From NCBI RefSeq assembly GCF_018402495.1, contig NZ_JAGYIU010000001.1, forward strand, positions 930,001-994,000: a stretch of DNA of 64,000 nucleotides. The letters are read 5' to 3'. The DNA is from Pseudoalteromonas sp. Lineage in GTDB: Bacteria; Pseudomonadota; Gammaproteobacteria; Enterobacterales; Alteromonadaceae. A program made the translations under genes and the position numbers. Shown here one piece after another: positions 53,686 through 63,440 of the stretch; the stretch's first letter is position 1; every line of letters begins with the position of its first letter. Under the pieces are notes generated by a model that was not told where the DNA came from, made no database searches, and saw only the letters and a list, made by a program, of their open reading frames with translations.

Positions 53686-55254
53686 TTGATTTTTAGTCAT
53701 ATAACAACAACACCAGGTGAAGTGACCAGCATAACGCAAGTACGAGACTACATAAGTAGCCCACTTGCATTGTATGCCGCACTTGATAAACCTAACTCAC
53801 TATTACTTGAATCTGCAGAGATAGATTCTAAAGATAGCGTAAAAAGCTTAATACTCGTTGATTGTGCACTGCGTATTGTCTGCCAAGGCAATCAAGTGAG
53901 CGTAACAGCACTATCAAATAACGGTCAGCAGTTACTCAACTATTTACAAGCTAATGTAAAAAACTGCGCATCACAGTTATCCGATACCACACTAACACTG
54001 GCGTATCACCCAACAGATGACACAATAGACCAAGCCAGTAAGCTGATTGCAGATAACGCTTTTAGCGCATTACGCAGCTGTTTAAACAGCATTAAAAGTA
54101 CCACTAACAATCCATTCTCGGTGTTTTTAGGCGGTGTATTTGCCTACGACATGGTGGCTAATTTTGAACAGCTAACCGATGTACCCGACGGGGAAAACAC
54201 CTGTCCAGATTATGTTTTTTATTTAGCAGAAACACTGGTTGTTATTGATCATCAAAAACAAACAACGGAATTAATTGGTAACGTATTTAATGGCCCTGAT
54301 GTACATGCAAACTGCTTTGAAGTAGGCAAACAATTAGAGCGCTTGAATACATTATGCGACCATGCTGCTGATTTCAGCGCACCAAGCCAAACTGGCGACT
54401 GCCCAGTGAGTGTTGATATTAGTGATGAGCAATACTGCCAGCAAGTAATTAAGCTCAAGCGACACATAGTCGATGGCGATATTTTTCAAGTGGTGCCCTC
54501 TCGTACCTTCTCACTACCCTGTCCTGACTCTTTACATGCCTACAGCCAGCTAAAAAAACAAAACCCTAGTCCGTACATGTTTTATATGCGCGATGAAGAC
54601 TTCTCATTATTTGGTGCCTCACCCGAGTCTGCGCTTAAATACGAAGTTAAATCTCAACAGGTCGAGGTTTATCCGATTGCCGGCACACGCCCTCGCGGCA
54701 AATTTGCTAATGGACAAATCAACCCTGATTTAGATAGCCGTATTGAGCTTGAGCTTAGAAACGATCAAAAAGAACGTGCAGAGCATTTAATGCTGGTTGA
54801 TTTAGCGCGTAATGATGTAGCCCGCATTAGCGTGCCGGGTACGCGCCATGCCAAAGAGCTATTAAAAGTAGACCGTTACTCACAAGTAATGCACTTAGTG
54901 TCGCGCGTGGTGGGTAAATTAAAACCTGAACTAGATGCCCTACATGCTTATCAAGCCTGTATGAACATGGGCACATTAGTGGGCGCGCCAAAGGTACGGG
55001 CTGCAGAGCTTGTGCGCCAAACCGAAGGAAAACGCCGCGGCAGTTATGGCGGCGCAGTTGGCTATTTAACTGGTGATGGTGCAATGGACAGCTGTATTGT
55101 TATTCGTGCAGCCTTTGTTAAAAATAATATTGCCTATGTGCAAGCTGGCGCTGGGGTTGTGTTTGATTCAGACCCAATGTCAGAGGCAAACGAAACGCGC
55201 GCTAAAGCCCAAGCGGTGATCACCGCGATTAAATCGACATATGAGGCTGTATAA
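53686..55254 (+). CDS. trpE: Anthranilate synthase component I
   Basis: Makes anthranilate from chorismate with TrpG. The 522-residue protein follows E. coli TrpE: the tryptophan feedback-binding LLLESAEIDSKD near residue 40, EIFQ-type DGDIFQVVPSR, PSPYMFYMRDEDFSLFGASPES, PIAGTRPRG, HLMLVDLARNDVARI, and the MNMGTLVGAPKVRA and YGGAVGY active-site segments. The start is TTG 53686 with AGGGG 7 bases upstream; the ATG at 53679 runs into a stop after five codons. First gene of trpE-G-D-CF-B-A. Confidence 0.97.
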   Translation: MIFSHITTTPGEVTSITQVRDYISSPLALYAALDKPNSLLLESAEIDSKDSVKSLILVDCALRIVCQGNQVSVTALSNNGQQLLNYLQANVKNCASQLSDTTLTLAYHPTDDTIDQASKLIADNAFSALRSCLNSIKSTTNNPFSVFLGGVFAYDMVANFEQLTDVPDGENTCPDYVFYLAETLVVIDHQKQTTELIGNVFNGPDVHANCFEVGKQLERLNTLCDHAADFSAPSQTGDCPVSVDISDEQYCQQVIKLKRHIVDGDIFQVVPSRTFSLPCPDSLHAYSQLKKQNPSPYMFYMRDEDFSLFGASPESALKYEVKSQQVEVYPIAGTRPRGKFANGQINPDLDSRIELELRNDQKERAEHLMLVDLARNDVARISVPGTRHAKELLKVDRYSQVMHLVSRVVGKLKPELDALHAYQACMNMGTLVGAPKVRAAELVRQTEGKRRGSYGGAVGYLTGDGAMDSCIVIRAAFVKNNIAYVQAGAGVVFDSDPMSEANETRAKAQAVITAIKSTYEAV

Positions 55255-55255
55255 A

Positions 55256-55858
55256 ATGAGTGAAGCACACCCTATTAAAATTTACTTTTTAGATAACTTT
55301 GACTCATTTAGCTATAACCTTGTTGATGAACTAACAATGCTAGGTGCTGAGTTAGTTGTTTACAGAAATAACATTAGCGCTGAAGTAATATTCAACAAAA
55401 TGCAGGCAGAGCATAAGCAGGTATTACTGGTTTTATCGCCAGGCCCAGGGGCACCGAGTGATGCGGGTTGCCTAATGGAGTTGATTAGCTTGTGCAAAGG
55501 TAAATTCCCGATGCTGGGCATTTGTTTAGGCCAACAAGCACTAACACAAAGTTATGGCGGAGTAATCGGTCATGCTGGTGAAACCGTACATGGTAAATCA
55601 TCAATTATTGAGTTAGACGATCACCCGGTGTTTAACGGAATGGGCAGCACTATACCAGTGGCGCGTTATCACTCATTAATGGCCACAAAAGTACCTGATA
55701 ACTTAGCGGTTATTGCAAAGTATCAAGATATTCCAATGGCTATTTATCATCATCAAGACACTGCGCTGGGTTATCAATTCCACCCAGAATCTATTTTAAC
55801 GCCCAATGGCGCTATGCTGCTACAGCAAAGCGTTGCCTATTTAACGCGTGCCAAATAA
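55256..55858 (+). CDS. trpG: Anthranilate synthase component II (glutamine amidotransferase)
   Basis: Supplies ammonia from glutamine to TrpE. It is a class I amidotransferase of 200 residues with Cys90 in LGICLGQQAL and His/Glu in YQFHPESI. It is a separate gene, not fused to trpD as in E. coli. ATG 55256 is one base after the trpE stop, with GAGG upstream; the ATG 15 bases earlier is inside trpE. Confidence 0.96.
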   Translation: MSEAHPIKIYFLDNFDSFSYNLVDELTMLGAELVVYRNNISAEVIFNKMQAEHKQVLLVLSPGPGAPSDAGCLMELISLCKGKFPMLGICLGQQALTQSYGGVIGHAGETVHGKSSIIELDDHPVFNGMGSTIPVARYHSLMATKVPDNLAVIAKYQDIPMAIYHHQDTALGYQFHPESILTPNGAMLLQQSVAYLTRAK

Positions 55859-55868
55859 AGGGAACATT

Positions 55869-56906
55869 ATGACTACACAATTACAAAACTCGCTTAATGT
55901 TCAACAGGCTATTGAGCACGTTATTGCCAAGCAATCATTGAGCTATGCACAAGCAAAAACACTTTTTGATCAAATAATGCAAGGGAATATGAGCGATATT
56001 GAGCTCTCTGCACTGTTAATTAGCCTTAAAATGAAAGGTGAAATAAGCGATGAAATCGCCGGTGCCGCGGCCTCAATGCGTGAAAACGCCGTGGCATTTA
56101 TAACCAATAAAACTCAACTTGCCGATAGCTGTGGTACCGGTGGCGATGGTTCAAACACTATCAATATCAGTACAACCGCGGCAATTGTGGCAGCCGCTGC
56201 CGGTGTTAATATGGTAAAACATGGCAATCGCAGTGTATCGAGTAACTCAGGGTCTGCTGATTTACTCAAAGCCTTGGGGATCAATATTGATATGACTCCC
56301 ACACAAGCGGCTAAATGCCTTGAACATACAAATTTTACCTTTTTATTTGCACCGCACTATCACAGCGGCGTGCGCCATGCGATGAACGTACGAACCACCT
56401 TAAAAACCCGTACTATTTTTAATATTCTTGGGCCGCTAGCTAATCCCGCTGCTCCAGATGTTCAATTACTCGGGGTATACGATGAATCTTTGTGCCTACC
56501 TATGGCGCAAACTCTTCATACTCTGGGCACTAAACGCGCTATGATAGTTCACGGCTCTGGCACCGACGAAATCGCCTTGCATGGCCCAACACAGGTTGTT
56601 GAGCTGGATAACGGCAAAATCACCCAATACACACTCAACCCTAGTGATTTTGACCTTGCAAACTATTCACTTGAACAATTAGCCGGTGAAGGCCCACAAT
56701 ACAATGCAAACGCCAGCCTTGCCATTTTACAGGGCAAAGGTAGCGAGGCACATAACGCCGCTATTATTGTTAACGTTGCTGCATTGCTGTACTTAACTGG
56801 CCAAGCACAATCGTTAAAACAAGGTGCACAAATAACACAATCATTATTACGTTCAGGCAAGGCCATGGACACACTAAATGCAATTATTGAGGTAAGTCAT
56901 GGCTAA
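55869..56906 (+). CDS. trpD: Anthranilate phosphoribosyltransferase
   Basis: Attaches phosphoribose to anthranilate. The 345-residue class III phosphoribosyltransferase has the GTGGDGSNTINIST motif, KHGNRSVSSNSGSADLLKALG, and HGSGTDEI near residue 225. ATG 55869 is preceded by AAGGGA, so the GTG seven codons earlier is rejected. It overlaps trpCF by eight bases. Confidence 0.97.
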   Translation: MTTQLQNSLNVQQAIEHVIAKQSLSYAQAKTLFDQIMQGNMSDIELSALLISLKMKGEISDEIAGAAASMRENAVAFITNKTQLADSCGTGGDGSNTINISTTAAIVAAAAGVNMVKHGNRSVSSNSGSADLLKALGINIDMTPTQAAKCLEHTNFTFLFAPHYHSGVRHAMNVRTTLKTRTIFNILGPLANPAAPDVQLLGVYDESLCLPMAQTLHTLGTKRAMIVHGSGTDEIALHGPTQVVELDNGKITQYTLNPSDFDLANYSLEQLAGEGPQYNANASLAILQGKGSEAHNAAIIVNVAALLYLTGQAQSLKQGAQITQSLLRSGKAMDTLNAIIEVSHG

Positions 56907-58263
56907 TGTATTAGACAAAATTATTGCCGAAAAAAAAATAGAACTCATTGAACGCAAAGCGGCGCGCCCACTTGAGAGCTTTAAGCATCAAGCTAAACCC
57001 ACCACGCGTAGCTTTTATCAAGCGTTAGCGGCACCTGGCACGCAGTTTATTTTAGAGTGCAAAAAGGCATCGCCTTCTAAAGGGTTAATTCGTCAGCCGT
57101 TTGATTTAACAGAAATCACGCAAGCTTATAAACAGTTTGCCAGCTGTATGAGTGTATTAACTGACGAAAAGTACTTTCAGGGTAGCTTTGATTACCTTGA
57201 GTTTGTGCGCAGCCAAGTAGAGCAGCCACTTATTTGTAAAGACTTTTTTATTGATGAATACCAAGTCTATATGGCACGCATTTATGGTGGTGACGCTATT
57301 TTACTGATGCTATCAGTGCTTGACGATGAGCAGTATAAAGCGCTGCATGCAATCGCCGATTCGTTAAATATGTCGGTACTAACTGAGGTGAGTAACGAAG
57401 AAGAAGTGCATCGTGCACTGGCACTCAATGCACAAATAATTGGGATTAATAATCGTGACTTGCGCGATTTAAGCACCGACTTAGCCACAACCGAACGACT
57501 ACGTAAGCTTATTCCTAACGATAAAGTGGTTATTTCAGAGTCAGGTATTTATACCCATCAAGATGTAAAGCGTTTAGCGCCTTTATGTAATGGTTTCTTA
57601 ATTGGCAGCTCATTAATGGCTGAGGCTGATTTATTACAAGCGTGTCGCCGCGTAATCCTAGGCGAAAACAAGGTTTGTGGATTAACCCGTAATCAAGATG
57701 CCATTGCGGCTTACGACAACGGTGCCCTTTATGGCGGATTAATTTTTTATCCAAAATCACCGCGCTTTGTCGATTTAGATTGCGCCAAAGAAATCAGCCA
57801 AAGTGCCCCTCTAAAATTTGTTGGGGTGTTTGTTAATGCGGCCATAGCAGATGTTGCTGAGCACGCTAAACAACTGAAACTGTCAGCTGTTCAATTACAT
57901 GGACAAGAAGATGAACATTACATTGCGTCGTTACGTAATGAACTACCACGTAATTGTGAAATATGGAAAGCACAGGCAATCAAAGATGCTTTGCCTCAAC
58001 CGATTACAGGTGCCGATCGCCATTTATACGACACTCACAGTGATTCACAGGCTGGCGGCACAGGCAAAACATTTGATTGGTCGGTGCTTCGCGATGCCAC
58101 GACCCCATTTATGCTTGCTGGCGGCTTAAACCCAGACAATATTAGCGATGCACTTTTTCAAGGTGCTCTTGGGCTTGATCTAAATTCAGGTGTTGAAGAG
58201 TCTCCAGGTAAAAAGTGTGCAAACAAACTACATCATGCTTTTACAAGTATCAGAAATTATTGA
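56899..58263 (+). CDS. trpCF: Bifunctional indole-3-glycerol phosphate synthase / phosphoribosylanthranilate isomerase
   Basis: A fusion of two TIM barrels in 454 residues. The N-terminal TrpC part (about 1-255) has [33 protein letters not shown] and ISESGI. The C-terminal TrpF part (about 256-454) has [29 protein letters not shown] and [10 protein letters not shown]. It performs the steps from phosphoribosylanthranilate to indole-glycerol phosphate. The fusion is usual in gammaproteobacteria. Confidence 0.97.
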   Translation: MANVLDKIIAEKKIELIERKAARPLESFKHQAKPTTRSFYQALAAPGTQFILECKKASPSKGLIRQPFDLTEITQAYKQFASCMSVLTDEKYFQGSFDYLEFVRSQVEQPLICKDFFIDEYQVYMARIYGGDAILLMLSVLDDEQYKALHAIADSLNMSVLTEVSNEEEVHRALALNAQIIGINNRDLRDLSTDLATTERLRKLIPNDKVVISESGIYTHQDVKRLAPLCNGFLIGSSLMAEADLLQACRRVILGENKVCGLTRNQDAIAAYDNGALYGGLIFYPKSPRFVDLDCAKEISQSAPLKFVGVFVNAAIADVAEHAKQLKLSAVQLHGQEDEHYIASLRNELPRNCEIWKAQAIKDALPQPITGADRHLYDTHSDSQAGGTGKTFDWSVLRDATTPFMLAGGLNPDNISDALFQGALGLDLNSGVEESPGKKCANKLHHAFTSIRNY

Positions 58264-58270
58264 GGTTAAA

Positions 58271-59455
58271 ATGCAAAATCCAGCTTATTTTGGCGAGTTT
58301 GGCGGTATGTTTGTACCCGAACTGCTTGTCCCTGCGCTTAAGCAGTTAGAAAACGAATTTAATAAAGCACAGAAAGATCCTGAATTTCAGGCAGAACTAA
58401 GTAAATTACTTAACGAATATGCGGGTCGTCCTACCCCGCTTACTTTAACGCGTAACTTAGTTAAAAACCCAAAAGTAAAACTGTACTTAAAGCGTGAAGA
58501 TTTACTCCACGGTGGTGCGCACAAAACAAACCAAGTTTTAGGCCAAGCACTGCTTACCAAACGTATGGGTAAAAAAGAAGTGATTGCTGAAACAGGCGCC
58601 GGCCAACATGGCGTTGCAACGGCACTTGCCTGTGCGTTACTTGGATTAAAATGCCGCATTTATATGGGTGCAAAAGATGTTGAACGCCAACAACCAAATG
58701 TATTTAGAATGAAGCTAATGGGCGCTGAAGTTATTCCAGTAACTGCAGGCTCGGGCACATTAAAAGATGCGGTTAACGAGGCATTGCGTGACTGGTCAGC
58801 CAATTATCAAGAGGCTCATTACCTTTTAGGTACTGCAGCAGGTCCTCACCCATTCCCGACTATTGTACGTGAATATCAAAAAATTATTGGTGAAGAAGCA
58901 AAACAACAAGTACTTAAAGCCGAAGGCCGTTTGCCTGATGCGGTTATTGCGTGTGTAGGCGGTGGGTCTAACGCAATTGGTATGTTTACCGATTTTATTG
59001 ATGAGCCAAGCGTTAAACTCATTGGCGTTGAACCTGCAGGTAAAGGGTTAGACACGCACGAGCATGGCGCAACCATCTGTAAAGGAACAAAAGGTATTTT
59101 GCACGGTACTTACACTTATATTATGCAAAATACAGATGGCCAAATTGAAGAGTCTTACTCTGTATCGGCGGGACTAGATTACCCCGCAGTTGGCCCTCAA
59201 CATGCCTTTTTGCACGAAACTGGCCGTGCTCAATATGTCGGTATTACCGACACCAAAGCACTTGATGCCTTTCAAGCATTAGCTAAACACGAAGGAATTA
59301 TTCCTGCGCTTGAATCAAGTCATGCGCTTGCCTATGCCCTAGAGTATGCAGAAGAGCAAACGCAAGACAGTATTATTGTTATTAATTTAAGTGGTCGTGG
59401 AGACAAAGACTTAGCCCACGTACACAAGGTATTATCAGAGGAAGGTCAACTATGA
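58271..59455 (+). CDS. trpB: Tryptophan synthase beta subunit
   Basis: PLP enzyme that joins indole and serine. The 394-residue protein has the Schiff-base lysine in [29 protein letters not shown], and the [10 protein letters not shown] phosphate loop. The open frame extends upstream into trpCF, but ATG 58271 has GAGG in place and matches the E. coli N-terminus (start, then [15 protein letters not shown]). It overlaps trpA by four bases. Confidence 0.97.
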   Translation: MQNPAYFGEFGGMFVPELLVPALKQLENEFNKAQKDPEFQAELSKLLNEYAGRPTPLTLTRNLVKNPKVKLYLKREDLLHGGAHKTNQVLGQALLTKRMGKKEVIAETGAGQHGVATALACALLGLKCRIYMGAKDVERQQPNVFRMKLMGAEVIPVTAGSGTLKDAVNEALRDWSANYQEAHYLLGTAAGPHPFPTIVREYQKIIGEEAKQQVLKAEGRLPDAVIACVGGGSNAIGMFTDFIDEPSVKLIGVEPAGKGLDTHEHGATICKGTKGILHGTYTYIMQNTDGQIEESYSVSAGLDYPAVGPQHAFLHETGRAQYVGITDTKALDAFQALAKHEGIIPALESSHALAYALEYAEEQTQDSIIVINLSGRGDKDLAHVHKVLSEEGQL

Positions 59456-60273
59456 GCCACGTAAAAACTGACCGTTATGGACAAATGTTTGCCGCGCTTA
59501 AAGAGCAAAACCAGGGTGCTTTTGTACCGTTTGTAACCATTGGCGATCCAGGCAAAGCACAAAGCATCGAAATTATTAAAAGCTTAATTGATGGTGGCGC
59601 TGACGGGCTTGAATTAGGTATTCCGTTTTCCGATCCGATTGCCGATGGCCCTGTCATTCAAAAAGCCAATATTCGTGCCTTAAATGTGCATATTAATACA
59701 CAAGACTGCTTTGATATTATTAAAGAGATCCGTGAATATAACGCCGACATTCCAATTGGTTTGTTATTGTATTCAAACTTAATATTTAAACGTGGCTTAG
59801 AAAAGTTTTACACCGATGCAAAAGCAGTGGGTGTTGACTCTATTTTAGTGGCTGATGTGCCATTGCATGAGTCTAAAATGTTTAGAAAAGCCGCCATGGC
59901 AAATGGTATAGACCCGATTTTTATCGCTACACCGAACGCCAGTGACGATACCCTGCGTGAATGTGCATCATACGGCCGTGGCTACACCTACTTGCTTTCT
60001 CGTGCTGGGGTAACAGGTACAGACACCAAAGCACAAATGCCAGCAACCCATGTGGTTACGCGCTTACAAGAGTACCACAGTGCACCTGCATTATTAGGCT
60101 TTGGTATTTCAACGCCTGAAGATGTAAAAGCGGCACTTAAAGCCGGTGCTGCGGGGGCTATTTCGGGCTCTGCTGTGGTAAAAATCATTGAAGCAAACTT
60201 AGATGATTTAGATGCGATGACCTCGCAGCTAAAAACATTTGTAAGCGATATGAAAGCCGCTACTGCGCTTTAA
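59452..60273 (+). CDS. trpA: Tryptophan synthase alpha subunit
   Basis: Cleaves indole-glycerol phosphate to indole, channelled to TrpB. The 273-residue TIM barrel has catalytic Glu in [17 protein letters not shown], catalytic Asp in [14 protein letters not shown], and [10 protein letters not shown] and [10 protein letters not shown] phosphate-binding parts. The last gene of the operon, coupled to trpB by ATGA. Confidence 0.97.
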   Translation: MSHVKTDRYGQMFAALKEQNQGAFVPFVTIGDPGKAQSIEIIKSLIDGGADGLELGIPFSDPIADGPVIQKANIRALNVHINTQDCFDIIKEIREYNADIPIGLLLYSNLIFKRGLEKFYTDAKAVGVDSILVADVPLHESKMFRKAAMANGIDPIFIATPNASDDTLRECASYGRGYTYLLSRAGVTGTDTKAQMPATHVVTRLQEYHSAPALLGFGISTPEDVKAALKAGAAGAISGSAVVKIIEANLDDLDAMTSQLKTFVSDMKAATAL

Positions 60274-60301
60274 TAGCGAGCTGTGTTTTATCATTATCAA
60301 T

Positions 60302-60330
60302 AAAAAAGGGCATGTAATATGCCCTTTTCT
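60302..60330. terminator. Terminator of the trp operon
   Basis: A 10-bp perfect stem AAAAGGGCAT/ATGCCCTTTT with 5-base loop (60304-60328), A-run before and T-rich after. Also serves the convergent PfpI gene. Confidence 0.87.
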
Positions 60331-60346
60331 ATTTAAAAGCCCACAG

Positions 60347-60925
60347 CTAGTGCGCTTGGTGCTTACCTTCGAGTATTTCTTCAATAAATTTTGCATTAAA
60401 TGCATCTAAATCTGCAGGGCTGCGGCTAGTGACTAAGCCGTTATCAACACACACTTCTTGATCTACCCAATGAGCTCCGGCGTTAATTAAATCGCTTTTA
60501 ATACTAGGGAAAGAAGTCACTTTTTTATCTCTTAGCTTATTAATTTCAGCTAATAACCACGGTGCATGACATATAGCGGCCACAGGTTTATTTTTTTCTG
60601 CGCCAAAAAAACCATCTACAAACGCTTTGGCATCTTTATTTTGACGTAAGCTATCAGGATTAAACAAACCACCCGGCAGTAAAAGTGCATCGTAGTGGGC
60701 AGCATTGGCATCGGCAGCTAATTTATCAACGGTTACTTTTTCCCCCCAATTATCTTCATTCCAGCCAGTGATCTGCCCTTCTTTAATAGACACCACCTCT
60801 ATATCGGCGCCCGCCTCAAGTAATGCGCTTTGCGGCGAAAGTAGCTCGCTTTGTTCAAATCCATCGGTGGCTAAAATGGCAATTTTTTTACCTTTTAAAC
60901 GGGTGCTGCTATGTAAATTACTCAT
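60347..60925 (-). CDS. DJ-1/PfpI family protein
   Basis: A 192-residue cytosolic protein of the PfpI/YhbO type. The nucleophilic cysteine is in AAICHAPWLLAE, the supporting glutamate in DGFEQSELLSP, and the His follows the Cys directly. Members act as glyoxalase-like or deglycase stress proteins, or proteases in archaea; the actual substrate is debated. A single gene convergent with trpA. Confidence 0.92.
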   Translation of the reverse strand: MSNLHSSTRLKGKKIAILATDGFEQSELLSPQSALLEAGADIEVVSIKEGQITGWNEDNWGEKVTVDKLAADANAAHYDALLLPGGLFNPDSLRQNKDAKAFVDGFFGAEKNKPVAAICHAPWLLAEINKLRDKKVTSFPSIKSDLINAGAHWVDQEVCVDNGLVTSRSPADLDAFNAKFIEEILEGKHQAH

Positions 60926-61069
60926 TAAATACTCCTTATCTTATTTTTTGATACACAGTGGAGTTTGCATATCACATACCAAAAATAACACGCTGATAAT
61001 ATTGGCGTTTTATATAAAGAGATGAGAGTGCTATGTAAATTATTTACAGTGGTTGCAGATACTACACAG

Positions 61070-61139
61070 CCATTTTTCAAAAATGGAAATAGCCTGCAAG
61101 GTACATGCTTTGTTTGAATAACAAAACTCCCTTACAGGC
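61070..61139 (-). terminator. Hairpins downstream of the HU gene
   Basis: GCCTGCAAGG (61092-61101) pairs with CCTTACAGGC (61130-61139), with one G-U on the minus strand and a 28-base loop. A second perfect palindrome CCATTTTT-C-AAAAATGG (61070-61086) follows. Both lie just after the HU stop. Neither has the classic U-run form. Confidence 0.35.
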
Positions 61140-61147
61140 ATTGACAA

Positions 61148-61417
61148 TTAAAGGCTGTCTTTTAACGCTTTGGCTGGCTTAAAGACTGCTTTATTAGCCC
61201 CTTCTATTTCTATTGCTTCGCCGGTTTGTGGATTACGCCCCGTACGGGCTGGGTAATAACTTAATGCAAAAGTGCCAAAACCAGATATTTGTACCTGATC
61301 GCCTTCAGACAATGATTTGGTAATCACCTTTTGTAAGCTGGTTAACGCTAATTGCGCTTCTTTTTTTGTTAACTCGCTCGTGTGTGCCATGGCTGTAACA
61401 AGTTCTGCCTTATTCAT
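61148..61417 (-). CDS. HU-family DNA-binding protein
   Basis: An 89-residue nucleoid protein with the HU/IHF fold: MNKAELVTAMAHTSELTKKEAQLALTSL dimerisation helices, ISGFGTFALSYYPARTGRNPQTGE beta-arm with the intercalating Asn-Pro, and KPAKALKDSL end. It binds and bends DNA without strong sequence preference. It is slightly divergent from HupA/HupB in its N-terminus, so it is probably an additional paralog. Confidence 0.93.
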   Translation of the reverse strand: MNKAELVTAMAHTSELTKKEAQLALTSLQKVITKSLSEGDQVQISGFGTFALSYYPARTGRNPQTGEAIEIEGANKAVFKPAKALKDSL

Positions 61418-61648
61418 TTTTTGCTCCTAAATACACGCGTTGGCTTTAGCCAACTAGCGTGGCAATACAATGATGTAAAAATAAAAGCAGGCAGGCTAAG
61501 GGTTACAAGGGGGTAAGTCAACCTTAACCAAGCCCAAAGTGCATAAGGTATAATGAGTGGCGTTAAATATAATCAGCTTGGTGTTTTTATAGTCATAAAG
61601 ATGACTTATTCGCCTGCTAAGGTAAAATAAAAATGACCGCGAGCAAAC

Positions 61649-62293
61649 GTGAACGCTAATCAATACCGTTGGTTTGAATTTACCTTTATTTTTATCATCC
61701 TGCCTTTAGTGGGGTTTAATATTCGCCAGTATTTATCTAACTGGCTTATTCCGGCACTGATCATCTTAATGAGTGTGTGCTGTATGCTGCTACTAAACGA
61801 CATTCACTTTAAGCGCTTTAGATTAACCAGTATGGGGCAGTTTTCTGCTGTGAAGCGCAGACTGTTTAGTTTTTTCTTTATTGGTGCGTTATTTTCGGGA
61901 GTGTTTTACAACCTGCTTTATCAGGGGAACTGGTTTACTTTACCCCGTGAAAACCTCGCCGACTGGCTGATGCTATTGCTGCTCTACCCTTTATTGTCGG
62001 TGATCCCGCAAGAGTTAATATTTAGAACGTATTTTTTTCATCGCTATAAGCGCATTATGCCCAGTAAATGGCTACGCATTTTTATTAGTGCGAGTGTATT
62101 TGCACTGGCACATATTGTATACGCTAATTGGGTTGCAGTAAGTTTAGCGTTTATAGGCGGATTATTATTTGCTTATACCTACGCACAAAGCCGCTCAACC
62201 TTTGCCTGTGTTATTGAGCATAGCTTATGGGGCATTTGGATGTTTACACTGGGAATTGGCCGTTATTTAGATTCAGGTGCACTGAACTCATGA
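61649..62293 (+). CDS. CPBP-family intramembrane protease-like protein
   Basis: A 214-residue membrane protein with six to seven predicted helices and the CPBP/Abi (CAAX protease-like) motifs: QELIFRTYFFHRY (motif 1, with Gln-Glu where most members have Glu-Glu), FALAHIVY (motif 2) and EHSLWGIWMF (motif 3). Catalytic function is plausible, as the second Glu and both His are kept. GTG 61649 is the only possible start after an in-frame stop. The substrate is unknown; some bacterial relatives process or confer immunity to peptides. Confidence 0.82.
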   Translation: MNANQYRWFEFTFIFIILPLVGFNIRQYLSNWLIPALIILMSVCCMLLLNDIHFKRFRLTSMGQFSAVKRRLFSFFFIGALFSGVFYNLLYQGNWFTLPRENLADWLMLLLLYPLLSVIPQELIFRTYFFHRYKRIMPSKWLRIFISASVFALAHIVYANWVAVSLAFIGGLLFAYTYAQSRSTFACVIEHSLWGIWMFTLGIGRYLDSGALNS

Positions 62294-62570
62294 GCATAAC
62301 ACAAAAAAATATCTTATCTTGTATATAACGCTAGGCCAATAGCACTATTTATCGGCAGAAAGATTTATTCTTCCTTACTATTCAACATATTTCTAGAAGA
62401 AATATATGAGGAATATACTTGCATCAAATAGTGAATAAACAAAAATACCCTTTTAACATAAAGATAATAGGGTATCTTGAATCAATTAGAGGTTCATCCA
62501 CCTATCAAAAAGTAGGATACCTTAACTGACCGGTGTTAATTATAAAACCCACTTTTATTTTTCAAGCTAA

Positions 62571-63440
62571 TTACTTTCGTTTTGTTGGTTTTACACGTTG
62601 ATTGTGCTTTTTAACCGCCTTGCGAATTTGGTTTATTTTAGCACGCTTATCTTTACGTTTTTCAGGGATAACCGACAGCTTAGTTTGTGTTTCTTTACCA
62701 AGCTTTACTGTTTTACGTAAATAGTTAACCGTATCTAAATCGTACTCAATCCAGCCACCTTGCGGTACACGCTTATCAAGCTCTAATTTACCGTAACGTA
62801 TACGAATAAGACGAGATACTTCCACATCTTGTGATTGCCATAAACGACGTACTTCACGATTACGACCTTCATTAAGCGTTACATTAAACCAGCGGTTAAT
62901 GCCTTCACCGCCCATAGGCTTGATACCGGTAAATTTAGCAGGGCCGTCTTCAAGCTCTACACCGCGCAATAAATTTTTAACCGTCTCGTTAGTCACCTCA
63001 CCAAAAACTCGTGCAGAATATTCACGTTCAACTTCATAGCTTGGATGCATCAAACGATTGGCTAATTCACCGTCGTTAGTAAAAAGCATAAGTCCTGATG
63101 TGTTGACGTCTAATCGACCTACCGCTATCCAGCGATCGCCATCAATTCGCGGTAAACGATCAAAAACAGTTCTGCGCCCTTCTGGATCTTTGCGCGTACT
63201 TAACTCGCCTTCTGGCTTGTTGTACATAATTACACGACAAATTCTATCGGCTTTTTCTTCTATTTTAACTGTGTGCCCGTCAACACGAATTAAATCAGTT
63301 TCTTCAACCCTGTCGCCTAATTTTGCCACTTTACCGTTTACACTCACGCGATTTGCATCAATGTACTTTTCCATCTCACGGCGTGAGCCTACCCCTGCAC
63401 GGGCTAGGACTTTTTGTAACTTTTCACCTTGTATACTCAT
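62571..63440 (-). CDS. rluB: 23S rRNA pseudouridine 2605 synthase
   Basis: Converts U2605 of 23S rRNA to pseudouridine. The 289-residue protein has an N-terminal S4 RNA-binding domain ([21 protein letters not shown]), the catalytic Asp in [28 protein letters not shown], and a very basic C-terminal tail (about 40 residues). It overlaps scpB by four bases, the usual scpB-rluB pair. Confidence 0.96.
   Translation of the reverse strand: MSIQGEKLQKVLARAGVGSRREMEKYIDANRVSVNGKVAKLGDRVEETDLIRVDGHTVKIEEKADRICRVIMYNKPEGELSTRKDPEGRRTVFDRLPRIDGDRWIAVGRLDVNTSGLMLFTNDGELANRLMHPSYEVEREYSARVFGEVTNETVKNLLRGVELEDGPAKFTGIKPMGGEGINRWFNVTLNEGRNREVRRLWQSQDVEVSRLIRIRYGKLELDKRVPQGGWIEYDLDTVNYLRKTVKLGKETQTKLSVIPEKRKDKRAKINQIRKAVKKHNQRVKPTKRK

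Noticed and set aside
61633..61659. Eight-codon ORF overlapping the CPBP start as a leader peptide
   Set aside because: No repeated codons or associated terminator; chance is sufficient.
62445..62475. ATACCCT/AGGGTAT inverted repeat after the CPBP gene
   Set aside because: Only 7 bp with a 17-base AT-rich loop and no U-run; not enough for a terminator or element call.
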